Source: Sarcina sp. DSM 11001 (GTDB lineage Bacteria > Bacillota > Clostridia > Lachnospirales > Lachnospiraceae). Taken from it: a stretch of DNA of 37,916 nt. Shown one piece after another: positions 30,845 through 37,916 of this stretch. The notes below the pieces were generated by a model. It had not been told where the DNA came from, ran no database searches, and worked only from the letters and a program-made list of their open reading frames with translations. A program made the translations under genes and the position numbers. Location of the stretch: positions 7,583-45,498 of the forward strand of contig NZ_FNFZ01000029.1 of NCBI RefSeq assembly GCF_900101015.1. The letters are read 5' to 3'. Position 1 is the first letter of the stretch; every line of letters begins with the position of its first letter.

Positions 30845-31921
30845 ATGTTACGTATCGGAATGCTCACCAGCGGCGGTGACTGCCAGGCCCTGAATGCGGC
30901 CATGAGGGGCGTCTTTAAGGCTGTCACAAGGAACAGCAAAGAACCCGTCGAGTTTTACGGATTTGAGGATGGTTACAAGGGCATGATCTACAGCAAGTTC
31001 CGCATCCTTGACGGACGTGATTTTAAGGGGATCCTGACCCGGGGCGGCACGATCCTCGGCACCAGCAGATGCCCGTTCAAGACCATCCGCGACCCCGATG
31101 AGAACGGTCTGGACAAGGTCGAGGCGATGAAACAGACCTACCACAAGCTCCAGCTCGACTGCCTGGTCATGGGAGGCGGCAACGGCTCCACCAAGACAGC
31201 CAACCTTTTGAGTGAAGAAGGCCTCAATGTCATCACGCTTCCCAAGACGATCGACAACGACCTGTACGGGACAGACATGACCTTCGGCTTCCACAGCGCC
31301 CTGGATATAGCCACCAAGTGCGTCGATGATATCCATACCACCGCTTCTTCTCACGGCCGTGTCTTCATCGTCGAGATCATGGGGCACAAGGTCGGCTGGC
31401 TTCCCCTGTATGCCGGTATCGCCGGCGGCGCGGACATCATTCTTCTCCCTGAGATCCCTTATGATATCGATAAGGTCGTGGACGCGATCGAAGCCAGAGA
31501 TAAGGGCGGAAGCCGCTTTACCATTATCGTAGTGGCAGAGGGCGCGATCTCCAAAGAGGACGCGAAGCTCTCCAAAAAAGAATATAAGAAAAAAATGGCC
31601 AGTTACGAGTATCCTTCGGTCTCCTACGAGGTCGCGGACCGCATCCAGAAGGCCACCGGCCGCGAGGTCCGTGTCACTGTGCCCGGACATACGCAGCGCG
31701 GCGGCGCTCCCGATGCCTATGACCGTGTCTTCTCCACACAGGTCGGCGCTGTAGCGGGCAAGCTGATCCTCAAGAAGCAGTTCGGCTATATGGTTGCCTC
31801 CAAAAACGGCGAGATCATAAAAGTTCCGCTCAAGGAAGTGGCCGGCAAGCTCAAGACTGTGGATCCCAATGCCCCTATCATCAAGCAGGCCAAGTATGTG
31901 GGAATTTCCTTTGGCGATTAA
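30845..31921 (+). CDS. pfkA: 6-phosphofructokinase (non-canonical donor site)
   Basis: The ATG at 30845 follows AAGGAGG. The 358-residue product begins MLRIGMLTSGGDCQALNAAM and is longer than the 320-residue classical enzyme. It phosphorylates fructose 6-phosphate, the committed step of glycolysis. The catalytic PKTIDND is at 133-139 (Asp137 equals E. coli Asp127), and HKVGWL and PGHTQRGGAPDAYDR are present. The phosphoryl-donor loop reads GGNGS (111-115). Asn113 replaces the Mg-binding Asp103, Gly114 keeps the ATP-type residue, and Lys134 is the residue seen in PPi-dependent and group III enzymes where classical ATP-PFK has Gly124. Donor (ATP or PPi) is therefore uncertain. A second, canonical pfk elsewhere in the genome is likely. 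Confidence 0.93.
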   Translation: MLRIGMLTSGGDCQALNAAMRGVFKAVTRNSKEPVEFYGFEDGYKGMIYSKFRILDGRDFKGILTRGGTILGTSRCPFKTIRDPDENGLDKVEAMKQTYHKLQLDCLVMGGGNGSTKTANLLSEEGLNVITLPKTIDNDLYGTDMTFGFHSALDIATKCVDDIHTTASSHGRVFIVEIMGHKVGWLPLYAGIAGGADIILLPEIPYDIDKVVDAIEARDKGGSRFTIIVVAEGAISKEDAKLSKKEYKKKMASYEYPSVSYEVADRIQKATGREVRVTVPGHTQRGGAPDAYDRVFSTQVGAVAGKLILKKQFGYMVASKNGEIIKVPLKEVAGKLKTVDPNAPIIKQAKYVGISFGD

Positions 31922-32234
31922 AGGATATGAAGATTGATTTATCGCAGCCGGCCGCCTGCTGACCGGCCGCGGGATGCGTTCACGCTTTGCGGGCACATTC
32001 CGCTCAGCGTGTAACAGGGAACGATTTTTCAGTTTCAGCCTTTGAGAGGATGAAGGATGATTTAACAGCCGCGCAGACGGATTCTGACGGCAGTTTCTAA
32101 CAGTGATGATCAAGCTCTGACAGACAGCGGACGGCGGGAGCGTGCTCTCTGCCGCCCGCCGTATTTTTCAATCTGCAGGCTGTAAAAAAGCCTTCTGTGA
32201 AAAGCGGCTGTTTTTTTGAAAGAGACAAAACCAT
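31922..32234. other. Gap between pfk and dnaX
   Basis: No gene. Hairpins lie at about 31949-31970 (CGGCCG arms) and 31981-32012 (CACGCT/AGCGTG), then the terminator at 32131-32168. The dnaX ribosome binding site (AAAGAG) is weak. Confidence 0.55.
32131..32168 (+). terminator. Rho-independent terminator before dnaX
   Basis: ACGGCGGG (32131-32138) pairs with CCCGCCGT (32155-32162), followed by ATTTTT. It separates pfk from the replication/repair cluster. Confidence 0.85.
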
Positions 32235-33959
32235 ATGGCAGATCAGGAATACCTGGCACTGTACCGCAAATACCGTCCCGTCGACTTCGATGATGTCCGG
32301 GGACGAGATGCGATCGTGCGCACATTAAAAAACCAGATCATTTCGGGAAGAATAGGACACAGCTATCTGTTCTGTGGTACGCGTGGTACCGGCAAGACTA
32401 CGATCGCGCGTATTTTTGCCCGTGCCGTCAACTGCGAAAACCAGCGGGACGGCAATCCCTGCGGGGAGTGCCCGACCTGCCGGGCGATCCTGGCGGACGC
32501 CAACCTGAATGTGACCGAGCTCGATGCCGCGTCCAACAACAGCGTCGACGACATCAGGGCGATCGTGGAACAGGTGGAGTACTCGCCCACGCAGGGAAAA
32601 TACCGGGTCTTCATCATAGACGAAGTCCACATGCTGTCCAACGCGGCCTTCAACGCCCTGCTCAAGACCCTTGAGGAGCCGCCCTCCTATGCGATCTTTA
32701 TCCTTGCCACTACAGAGCCCAACAAGCTCCCCGTGACGATCCTGTCCCGGTGCCAGCGGTATGATTTCGGCAGGCTCTCCACCGGGATCATCGAGGGAAG
32801 GCTCCGGGAAGTAGCCCAGATGGAATCCCTGGAGATTGAGGACAAGGCTTTCCGCTATATCGCCGGGGCTGCCGACGGATCCCTCAGGGACGGCCTGAGC
32901 CTCCTCGATCAGTGCAATGCCTTTAATTACGGCAGCGGCCTCCTCACCTATGACCGCACTCTGGAGATCCTGGGCGCGGTGGACGCCCGCGTGTTCGGAG
33001 ACCTCTACCGCAGTATTCATGAGGGCGATGTGACAAAGGCTCTATCGGTTCTCGATGAGATCCTGCTCCAGGGCAGGGAGCTGATGCAGTTTGTCACTGA
33101 CTTTACCTGGTATCTGCGCAATCTCATGCTCCTGAAAGCCTCTGAACAGACTGCCGGCTCTCTCGATATTTCCGCGGATAACCTCCAGGAAATGATCAAA
33201 GAGGCAAGGATGTCTGATATGGAAGAGATCATGAGATGTATACGGGTATTTTCCGCCCTTCCCGATCTCATCCGCTATTCGCCCAACCGGCGGATCCTCA
33301 CCGAAATGACGATCATCCGGGCCTGCCGGTCTGCTATGGATGACGGCGCTGAGGGGGAGGAAATGCTCCCTCTGGAAAAAATCAAGAACCGCGTCCGCGA
33401 GATGGAAAACAGAGTGTACAACAATGAACGCAGCATTGACAGACTGGAAAAAGAAGGCCCCGGTCCTGCGGCAGCCGGAGCTTTTTCGGGCGGCATAAGG
33501 GATGACCGGTCAGCGGCCGGAGACGGCGGTACGCCGGAGGCTCCCCCCGCCAGCCCGGCAGTAAAGCAGGAGCTTCCCCCCGCTCTCCCGGAAGAGATCA
33601 AAAAGATCGTTGAAAACTGGTCCAAATATGCATCCCAGGCACCTCCCGGATCCAGACGGATCGCCCTGACCAGAGCGCGTCTGAGCCTCGGCGATCAGGG
33701 ACAGCTCATCATTATTTTTGATAAGGAATACGGGAATCCCTATCTATATCAGCGCAGGGACAAGGACGAGGCCTCCAGATCCCGCGTGGACGAAGACCGC
33801 AGGGAACTGCAGGCTTTTTTGCAGAACAAGACCGGCAGGGCGATCGAAATAGAATACCGGGTACTTGACAGAGGCAGGCGGATAACAGACAATTATGTGG
33901 ATCTGCTGTCGCTCGTTGATTCAGGGATGATTCGGATGGACATCGAGACAGAAGATTAA
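32235..33959 (+). CDS. dnaX: DNA polymerase III subunit gamma/tau
   Basis: This 574-residue AAA+ clamp-loader ATPase loads the sliding clamp during replication. The N-terminus YLALYRKYRPVDFDDVRGRD is typical of DnaX. Walker A GTRGTGKTT lies near residue 47, the zinc-binding Cys set CENQRDGNPCGECPTC near 64, Walker B IIDEVHM near 128, and the ATTEPNKLPVTILSRCQRYDF sensor region follows. Residues about 410-450 are a Gly/Pro/Ala-rich linker, then a C-terminal tau-like domain. I looked for an A-AAA-AAG slippery site that would make a short gamma form and found none. The order dnaX-ybaB-recR is the classical Firmicutes arrangement. Confidence 0.97.
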   Translation: MADQEYLALYRKYRPVDFDDVRGRDAIVRTLKNQIISGRIGHSYLFCGTRGTGKTTIARIFARAVNCENQRDGNPCGECPTCRAILADANLNVTELDAASNNSVDDIRAIVEQVEYSPTQGKYRVFIIDEVHMLSNAAFNALLKTLEEPPSYAIFILATTEPNKLPVTILSRCQRYDFGRLSTGIIEGRLREVAQMESLEIEDKAFRYIAGAADGSLRDGLSLLDQCNAFNYGSGLLTYDRTLEILGAVDARVFGDLYRSIHEGDVTKALSVLDEILLQGRELMQFVTDFTWYLRNLMLLKASEQTAGSLDISADNLQEMIKEARMSDMEEIMRCIRVFSALPDLIRYSPNRRILTEMTIIRACRSAMDDGAEGEEMLPLEKIKNRVREMENRVYNNERSIDRLEKEGPGPAAAGAFSGGIRDDRSAAGDGGTPEAPPASPAVKQELPPALPEEIKKIVENWSKYASQAPPGSRRIALTRARLSLGDQGQLIIIFDKEYGNPYLYQRRDKDEASRSRVDEDRRELQAFLQNKTGRAIEIEYRVLDRGRRITDNYVDLLSLVDSGMIRMDIETED

Positions 33960-34062
33960 AAACGGCTTTTACTGTACTGCTGCCAAAACGAAGTTAGAAG
34001 AACTAAAACAAATTATGGCAGCATTTTGCTGACAAACGACATTTATTGACAAGGAGGAAAAA

Positions 34063-34395
34063 ATGGCCAGAAGAGGCGGATTCGGCGGCATGGGTATGCC
34101 CGGCAATATGAATAACCTGATGAAACAGGCACAGCGCATGCAGCGCCAGATGGAAGAAAACAAGAAGGCACTCGATGAGAAGGAATTCAAGGCAACTGCG
34201 GGCGGCGGTGCTGTAGAGGTCGTGATGACGGGCAGCCACCAGATGAAGTCGATCACGATCGATCCCGATGCGGCAGATCCCGATGATGTCGAGACTCTCC
34301 AGGATATGATCCTGATCGCGGTGAATGACGTCCTGGGTCAGATCGAAGAGGAGAGCAGCAAGCTTATGGGAGGAATGGGCGGACTGGGATTCTGA
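34063..34395 (+). CDS. YbaB/EbfC family nucleoid-associated protein
   Basis: This 110-residue protein starts at an ATG after AAGGAGGAAAAA. It has a Gly/Met-rich N-terminus (MARRGGFGGMGMPGNMNNLM), a helix MKQAQRMQRQMEENKKAL, then the EFKATAGGGAVEVVMTGSHQMKSI core and a Met/Gly-rich tail. YbaB dimers bind DNA and influence nucleoid structure or gene expression. The position between dnaX and recR matches many bacteria and suggests a tie to replication or recombinational repair. The gap to dnaX is 103 bp. Confidence 0.95.
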   Translation: MARRGGFGGMGMPGNMNNLMKQAQRMQRQMEENKKALDEKEFKATAGGGAVEVVMTGSHQMKSITIDPDAADPDDVETLQDMILIAVNDVLGQIEEESSKLMGGMGGLGF

Positions 34396-34540
34396 ACCCC
34401 GCCTGTCTTTTTTTCGCGGACCCTCGCCAGGCACAAAAAAGAAGCTGCCTTTGCAATCTCAGATCAAATGCATATTCAGATCCATTGTTTTTGGAATCGG
34501 GACATGCGCGGGATGAATGCCGGGGAGGACTGTGGAAAAA

Positions 34541-34571
34541 CGTTGATAAGAAAAATCTTTTCCTTATCAAC
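34541..34571. repeat. Inverted repeat between ybaB and recR
   Basis: GTTGATAAG pairs with CTTATCAAC around an AAAA/TTTT-containing centre. No T-run follows, so it is more likely an mRNA-stabilising or regulatory stem than a terminator. Confidence 0.5.
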
Positions 34572-34602
34572 GCGAATGTGTGACGAAAAGTGAGGAAATG
34601 AC

Positions 34603-35202
34603 GTGGAGTTATACAGTGGATATATCAACAGACTGATCGAAGAGCTTTCGGCTCTGCCGGGGATCGGGAATAAATCAGCCCAGCGTCTTGCCTTCCATAT
34701 CATAGGGATGTCTCCCGCACGGGTCAACCGCCTTGCGGAGACGATCCGTGATGCCAAGGAACACGTCACCTTCTGTAAAGTATGCCAGAATCTGACCGAT
34801 GAAGAGATATGTCCGATCTGTAAAAATCCATCGCGCGATCCTTCGACCATCATGGTGGTGGAGAATCCCCGGGACCTGGCGGCCTACGAGCGCACAGGCC
34901 GGTATCAGGGACTCTACCATGTCCTTCACGGAGCCATTTCCCCCATGCTCGGCGTGGGGCCGGCAGATATCCGCCTGAAGGAACTGATGGAGAGACTGAG
35001 GGACGATACTGTTCGGGAGGTCATCATCGCGACCAATTCAAGTCTCGAAGGCGAGACAACAGCCATGTACATCAGCAAACTTATCAAACCTGCCGGCATC
35101 CGTGTGACCAGGATCGCCAGCGGAGTTCCGGTCGGCGGCGACCTGGAGAATATTGATGAAGTGACCCTGCTCAGGGCACTCGAAGGCAGAACCGAGCTCT
35201 GA
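34603..35202 (+). CDS. recR: Recombination protein RecR
   Basis: The GTG at 34603 has GAGGAAATG a few bases upstream and gives the usual 199 residues. The helix-hairpin-helix LSALPGIGNKSAQRLAFHI lies near residue 15, the zinc finger CKVCQNLTDEEICPIC near 58, and the Toprim domain starts with STIMVVENPRDLAAYE. RecR works with RecF and RecO to load RecA at single-strand gaps. The C-terminal ASGVPVGGDLENIDEVTLLRALEGR block is fully conserved. It is the third gene of the dnaX cluster. Confidence 0.97.
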   Translation: MELYSGYINRLIEELSALPGIGNKSAQRLAFHIIGMSPARVNRLAETIRDAKEHVTFCKVCQNLTDEEICPICKNPSRDPSTIMVVENPRDLAAYERTGRYQGLYHVLHGAISPMLGVGPADIRLKELMERLRDDTVREVIIATNSSLEGETTAMYISKLIKPAGIRVTRIASGVPVGGDLENIDEVTLLRALEGRTEL

Positions 35203-35216
35203 GAGCAGGACAAAAA

Positions 35217-35284
35217 CGGGCAGAAAAGGAATACGGACAGAAGAGGAATACGGACAGAAAAGGAATACGGGCAGAAAAGGAACA
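35217..35284 (+). repeat. Four 17-bp tandem repeats carrying Shine-Dalgarno cores
   Basis: Units start at 35217, 35234, 35251 and 35268 and read CGG(A/G)CAGAA(A/G)AGGAA(T/C)A. Each contains AGGA. The last unit supplies the ribosome binding site for the ATG at 35289. The 17-bp period is not a multiple of three. Confidence 0.88.
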
Positions 35285-35288
35285 GGGT

Positions 35289-36950
35289 ATGGAAGAGAAC
35301 AAAAAACAGGGCTTTTCTTCTCACACAGAGGATTTACCGGAAGAAATGCTGTTTTCCGAAGACTATGATGAAGACAACGTCCTATACGATACCAATGCCC
35401 GGATCTACGAGACGGATGAGTCAGATGCTGTTTATGACGAAGAGAACGCTGAAGACGACATTCTCTATGACGCCGATGCCCGGTACTATGAAGAATTCGA
35501 AGAGAATGATGAGGAGAATGGAGAAGAGGGCGGCGAGGAAGCCATAGAGGATTCCGGAGATGACGGAACGGACAGCACGATGGGGAGCGGTTTCCAGGCA
35601 GACGGACCTCAGGAAAGCAGTCTTCCCGGAAACAGGCCGCAGGGAAACAGCCCCCGGGAAAACGGACTTCCGGCAAACGGTCTCCAGACAGATGGATTTC
35701 CTGGAAACGGCTTCCAGGAAAACAGCTTTCAGGGAAAGGAATTGGAAAATACTCTGGAGGAGGTGCGCAAAAAGCCCGGCAAAAAGCGCGGGGCTGCCGC
35801 GCTCACTCCTTATGAGGAAAAGCTTCGGCGCCATAAAAGGCGCAGATATATCCGCACTGTAACCTTTGTCCTGCTCCTGATCGCGGTCCTGATGTCTGGT
35901 GTGATCCTGTGGATGCGCCGCGGGTACAGACACGCGGACCTCGAGCCCGTCATCACCCTTTCAGCGGAGGATGGAACAGCCTACGAAAGCCTTGGCGGAA
36001 ATATCATCCGGTATGGAAGCGAAGGCGCCAAGTGCATTGACAGACGGGGCAACATCCTGTGGGATGTGTCTTATGAGATGCAGCAGCCGGTCACGAGCGT
36101 GAGTGGAAACGTGATCGCGATCGCGAACCGGAGCGGGTATTATGTCTATGTCATGAATACGCAGGGACTCATGGGGACCATACACACGATGCTTCCCATC
36201 CACAGCATTGCCGCTTCTGAAAACGGGGAAGTGGCTGTTATCATGAATGACAGCAAAGTGACCTGGGTCCGCCTTTACACAGCCCGCGGAAAGGAGATCG
36301 CCTATATTGTCCGTTCCATGGAGGAAAACGGCTATCCAATCGCTGCGGCTGTATCGCCGGATGGCAAAACCCTGTGCCTGTCCAGCGTTCAAATGTCCAA
36401 TACCGCAGTTAAATCAAATGTTTCCTTCTACGACTTTGGGAAAAATGGAAGCGGCAGCGGAGACCATCTGGTGGATTTTTCGGATTTTATCGATGAAGTC
36501 GTACCTGAGATCCGATATATCGACAATTCCACCTGCGTGGGAGTTTCTGACAAACGCCTGATCTATTTTATAAACTCTCCCTTCAGACCTTCCAGCAGCA
36601 CGAACATTATGTTCTCCGAAAACCTCCAGGGAGTTTTCTGCAGCGAGAGTCTTATCGGCCTCTTGTTTGTAAATACAAAGGAAGACAGCGAGTACCGCCT
36701 GGCGGTTTATAATAAAAGAGGAAAGAAGCTGGGAACAGTCAAGTTTACCATGCAGTTTACGGATATTGCCATCGCGGGAGATAAAGTCTACATCTACGAT
36801 GAGAAAAACTGTCAGATCTTTACGATCGACGGACGTTGCCTGTTTAACGGAGAACTGGGCAAATCGATCCGCGCCATGATTCCGGGACCTGAGCTTTCGG
36901 ATATTCTGGTCGTCTCGGGAGGAGAAATCGACAGCGTTCATCTGCACTGA
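35289..36950 (+). CDS. DUF5711-like membrane-anchored protein with extracellular beta-propeller-like domain
   Basis: This 553-residue protein starts at an ATG after AAAAGGAACAGGGT. Residues 1-105 are acidic (many Asp/Glu/Tyr). Residues about 108-150 hold eight pentapeptide repeats such as GNGFQ, ENSFQ and ENGLP. A basic stretch (KKPGKKRGAAALTPYEEKLR) precedes one membrane segment at about 188-206 (VTFVLLLIAVLMSGVILW). The rest is beta-rich with WD/PQQ-like blades, such as GNILWDVSYEMQQPVTSVSG and YPIAAAVSPDGKTLCLSS. The acidic part would lie in the cytoplasm and the propeller-like part outside. I associate this architecture with DUF5711 proteins of Lachnospiraceae; the function is unknown. 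It follows recR directly. Confidence 0.8.
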   Translation: MEENKKQGFSSHTEDLPEEMLFSEDYDEDNVLYDTNARIYETDESDAVYDEENAEDDILYDADARYYEEFEENDEENGEEGGEEAIEDSGDDGTDSTMGSGFQADGPQESSLPGNRPQGNSPRENGLPANGLQTDGFPGNGFQENSFQGKELENTLEEVRKKPGKKRGAAALTPYEEKLRRHKRRRYIRTVTFVLLLIAVLMSGVILWMRRGYRHADLEPVITLSAEDGTAYESLGGNIIRYGSEGAKCIDRRGNILWDVSYEMQQPVTSVSGNVIAIANRSGYYVYVMNTQGLMGTIHTMLPIHSIAASENGEVAVIMNDSKVTWVRLYTARGKEIAYIVRSMEENGYPIAAAVSPDGKTLCLSSVQMSNTAVKSNVSFYDFGKNGSGSGDHLVDFSDFIDEVVPEIRYIDNSTCVGVSDKRLIYFINSPFRPSSSTNIMFSENLQGVFCSESLIGLLFVNTKEDSEYRLAVYNKRGKKLGTVKFTMQFTDIAIAGDKVYIYDEKNCQIFTIDGRCLFNGELGKSIRAMIPGPELSDILVVSGGEIDSVHLH

Positions 36951-37200
36951 CAAGAGTGTTTCCGCCCGGAGGCTTATCTGTTCATCTGCACTGACAAGAG
37001 TGTTTCCACCCGGAGGCCTATCTGTTCATCTGCACTGACAAGAACGTTTCCATCCGGAAGCTTATCTGTTCATCTGAAATGCAGAGAGTTTTTCCGCCCG
37101 GAGGATTAACCATCCATCTGCATTTGCTGAGAGTACCTCTACACAGATGCATATTTGTCCATCAGTATTGCCGAAGGCGTTTTACACGGGGGCGTATCAT
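36936..37200 (+). repeat. Six 44-bp tandem repeats between the DUF5711-like and CvpA-like genes
   Basis: Units begin at 36936, 36980, 37024, 37068, 37112 and 37157. Copies 1-3 are nearly identical, copies 4-6 increasingly diverged. Unit 1 contains the TGA stop of the upstream gene. Each unit except the fifth has CGGAGG or CGGGGG near its end, and unit 6 supplies the CGGGGG ribosome binding site and borders the TTG start of the next gene. Confidence 0.85.
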
Positions 37201-37589
37201 TGAATATTTATTTCTGGCTCATCCTCATTGTCTCAGTCCTGCTGCTGGCAAGAGGAGTAATAAAAGGCTTTAGGATTGGATTTGTAAAAGAGGCAGAAGG
37301 ACTGGCGGCAGGAATCTGTGCTCTGGTCGCGCTGATCCTGATCAGCAGCCTGGCAATGGGAGCAATGGGAGATAAAGTGAGCACCAAGGTGATGGCGATC
37401 GCACTGCTGATCGTTCTCGGTGCCATGTATGCTCTGTTCAAAATCATCTTTTCTTCCCTGAAACTTTTTGCGGGTCTCCCGGTCATCAGCCTGGTCGATC
37501 ATATCCTGGGCGCCGGAGCCGGAGCTGCAAAAACCTTCATCTTACTATATATAGTGGATTACCTTGCCAGAATTTGGCTTAATTTGTAA
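37200..37589 (+). CDS. CvpA-like four-segment membrane protein
   Basis: I choose the TTG at 37200 because CGGGGGCG lies eight bases before it; another TTG at 37155 has no ribosome binding site. The 129-residue product has four hydrophobic segments: YFWLILIVSVLLLARG, GLAAGICALVALILISSLAM, KVMAIALLIVLGAMYALFKI and LGAGAGAAKTFILLYIVDYL. The layout, including the GVIKGFRIGFVKEAEGLAAG link, fits the CvpA (colicin V production) family, whose members are widespread, have an unclear biochemical role, and are linked to envelope stress or cell-surface processes. It is the last gene of the cluster. Confidence 0.75.
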   Translation: MNIYFWLILIVSVLLLARGVIKGFRIGFVKEAEGLAAGICALVALILISSLAMGAMGDKVSTKVMAIALLIVLGAMYALFKIIFSSLKLFAGLPVISLVDHILGAGAGAAKTFILLYIVDYLARIWLNL

Positions 37590-37633
37590 AAAAACGGTGG
37601 GATTAAAAAATTTAAAAAAATTAAAAAAACTTC

Positions 37634-37665
37634 TTGCTTTTTAGGGAACACCGTGATATTATAAT
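37634..37665 (+). promoter_or_regulatory. Probable stable-RNA operon promoter P1
   Basis: TTGCTT at 37634-37639, a 17-bp spacer and TATTAT at 37657-37662 with TGA before it (extended -10). An A/T-only tract (37596-37628) lies directly upstream, like an UP element. Confidence 0.6.
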
Positions 37666-37737
37666 ACTCGCCGCTGAGAACGGCGGCAGACAACAGCATA
37701 AAAAAATAACTTTTCAAAAGAAATTTTAAAAAAGCTG

Positions 37738-37766
37738 TTGACAAGCTCATAAAGCTGTGCTAAGAT
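37738..37766 (+). promoter_or_regulatory. Probable stable-RNA operon promoter P2
   Basis: A perfect TTGACA at 37738-37743, 17-bp spacer and TAAGAT at 37761-37766 with TGC before it. An A/T-rich tract (37700-37733) precedes it. Tandem strong promoters with UP-like tracts after the dnaX-recR region suggest an rRNA operon just outside the window. A leader with hairpins (CCTGC/GCAGG near 37816-37828) and no ORF follows. Confidence 0.7.
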
Positions 37767-37916
37767 ATTTGAGTCGCTCACGCGAGGCAACAGCTTAGAG
37801 CGAAAAAACGGAGACCTGCCCTGCAGGCTCCGGAACACATTTCCAACCTTATATGAGAACAAGACAGAAATGCAACCCTGAATATATTCCTTATATTTAG
37901 AAGGTCATTAACGACC

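Noticed and set aside
33370-33610. Possible programmed frameshift in dnaX at A-rich codons (GAA AAA ATC, ATC AAA AAG)
   Set aside because: Neither fits the A-AAA-AAG heptamer in the zero frame and there is no obvious stimulatory stem.
36936-37200. CRISPR array
   Set aside because: The 44-bp units abut directly without unique spacers and there are no cas genes; this is a simple tandem repeat.

Overview
The window looks like chromosome from a Gram-positive anaerobe of the class Clostridia, most probably a Lachnospiraceae-type gut bacterium. The reasons are the moderate G+C content, strong AGGAGG-type ribosome binding sites, frequent TTG/GTG starts, formate-tetrahydrofolate ligase, a dnaX-ybaB-recR cluster, and large secreted proteins with bacterial Ig-like and choline-binding-type repeats. 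There is no phage, insertion sequence transposase, CRISPR array or conjugative module. Several small non-coding repeat elements sit between genes.

Layout. 1-2011: 3' part of a secreted Ig-like/GH114-type surface protein. 2358-7326 (minus strand): a six-gene operon with two complete small+large subunit pairs of the 3-isopropylmalate dehydratase (LeuD/LeuC) family, followed by two half-size ChrA-type transporters. 7721-8593: a DegV fatty-acid-binding protein. 8806-8895: a 29-residue hydrophobic peptide in its own transcription unit. 9210-10559 (minus): a secreted GH25 muramidase with wall-binding repeats. 11021-11093 (minus): tRNA-Lys(CTT). 11335-13124: tatD and rsmA. 13264-17204: a TPR/disordered protein, glgB and a short DtxR-type regulator. 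17205-17814: a gene-free, highly palindromic stretch. 17815-20007: fhs and a cyclophilin. 20510-26645: a 1409-residue surface protein (three Tp47-like repeats plus five Big2 domains) followed by a lipoprotein FMN transferase (ApbE). 27069-28703: an NhaC-type antiporter. 28923-29840 (minus): a NagD-like HAD phosphatase. 30358-30447: tRNA-Ser(CGA). 30845-31921: a phosphofructokinase with a non-canonical active site. 32235-37589: dnaX, ybaB, recR, a DUF5711-like membrane protein and a CvpA-like membrane protein. 37634 to the end: tandem strong promoters with A/T-rich upstream elements, most likely the head of a stable-RNA (rRNA) operon lying beyond the window.

How the genes may work together. 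The minus-strand operon could hydrate/dehydrate two related branched hydroxy-acids and move organic or oxo-anions across the membrane. The Tp47-like surface protein carries one D-A-V-x-x-A-T motif per repeat, which resembles the ApbE flavinylation signature, and the next gene is a secreted ApbE. A flavinylated surface protein is therefore a testable idea. The two genes downstream of recR are each preceded by a tandem array of short repeats that each carry a Shine-Dalgarno-like core. All functional assignments come from reading the sequence and family knowledge; no database search was run.
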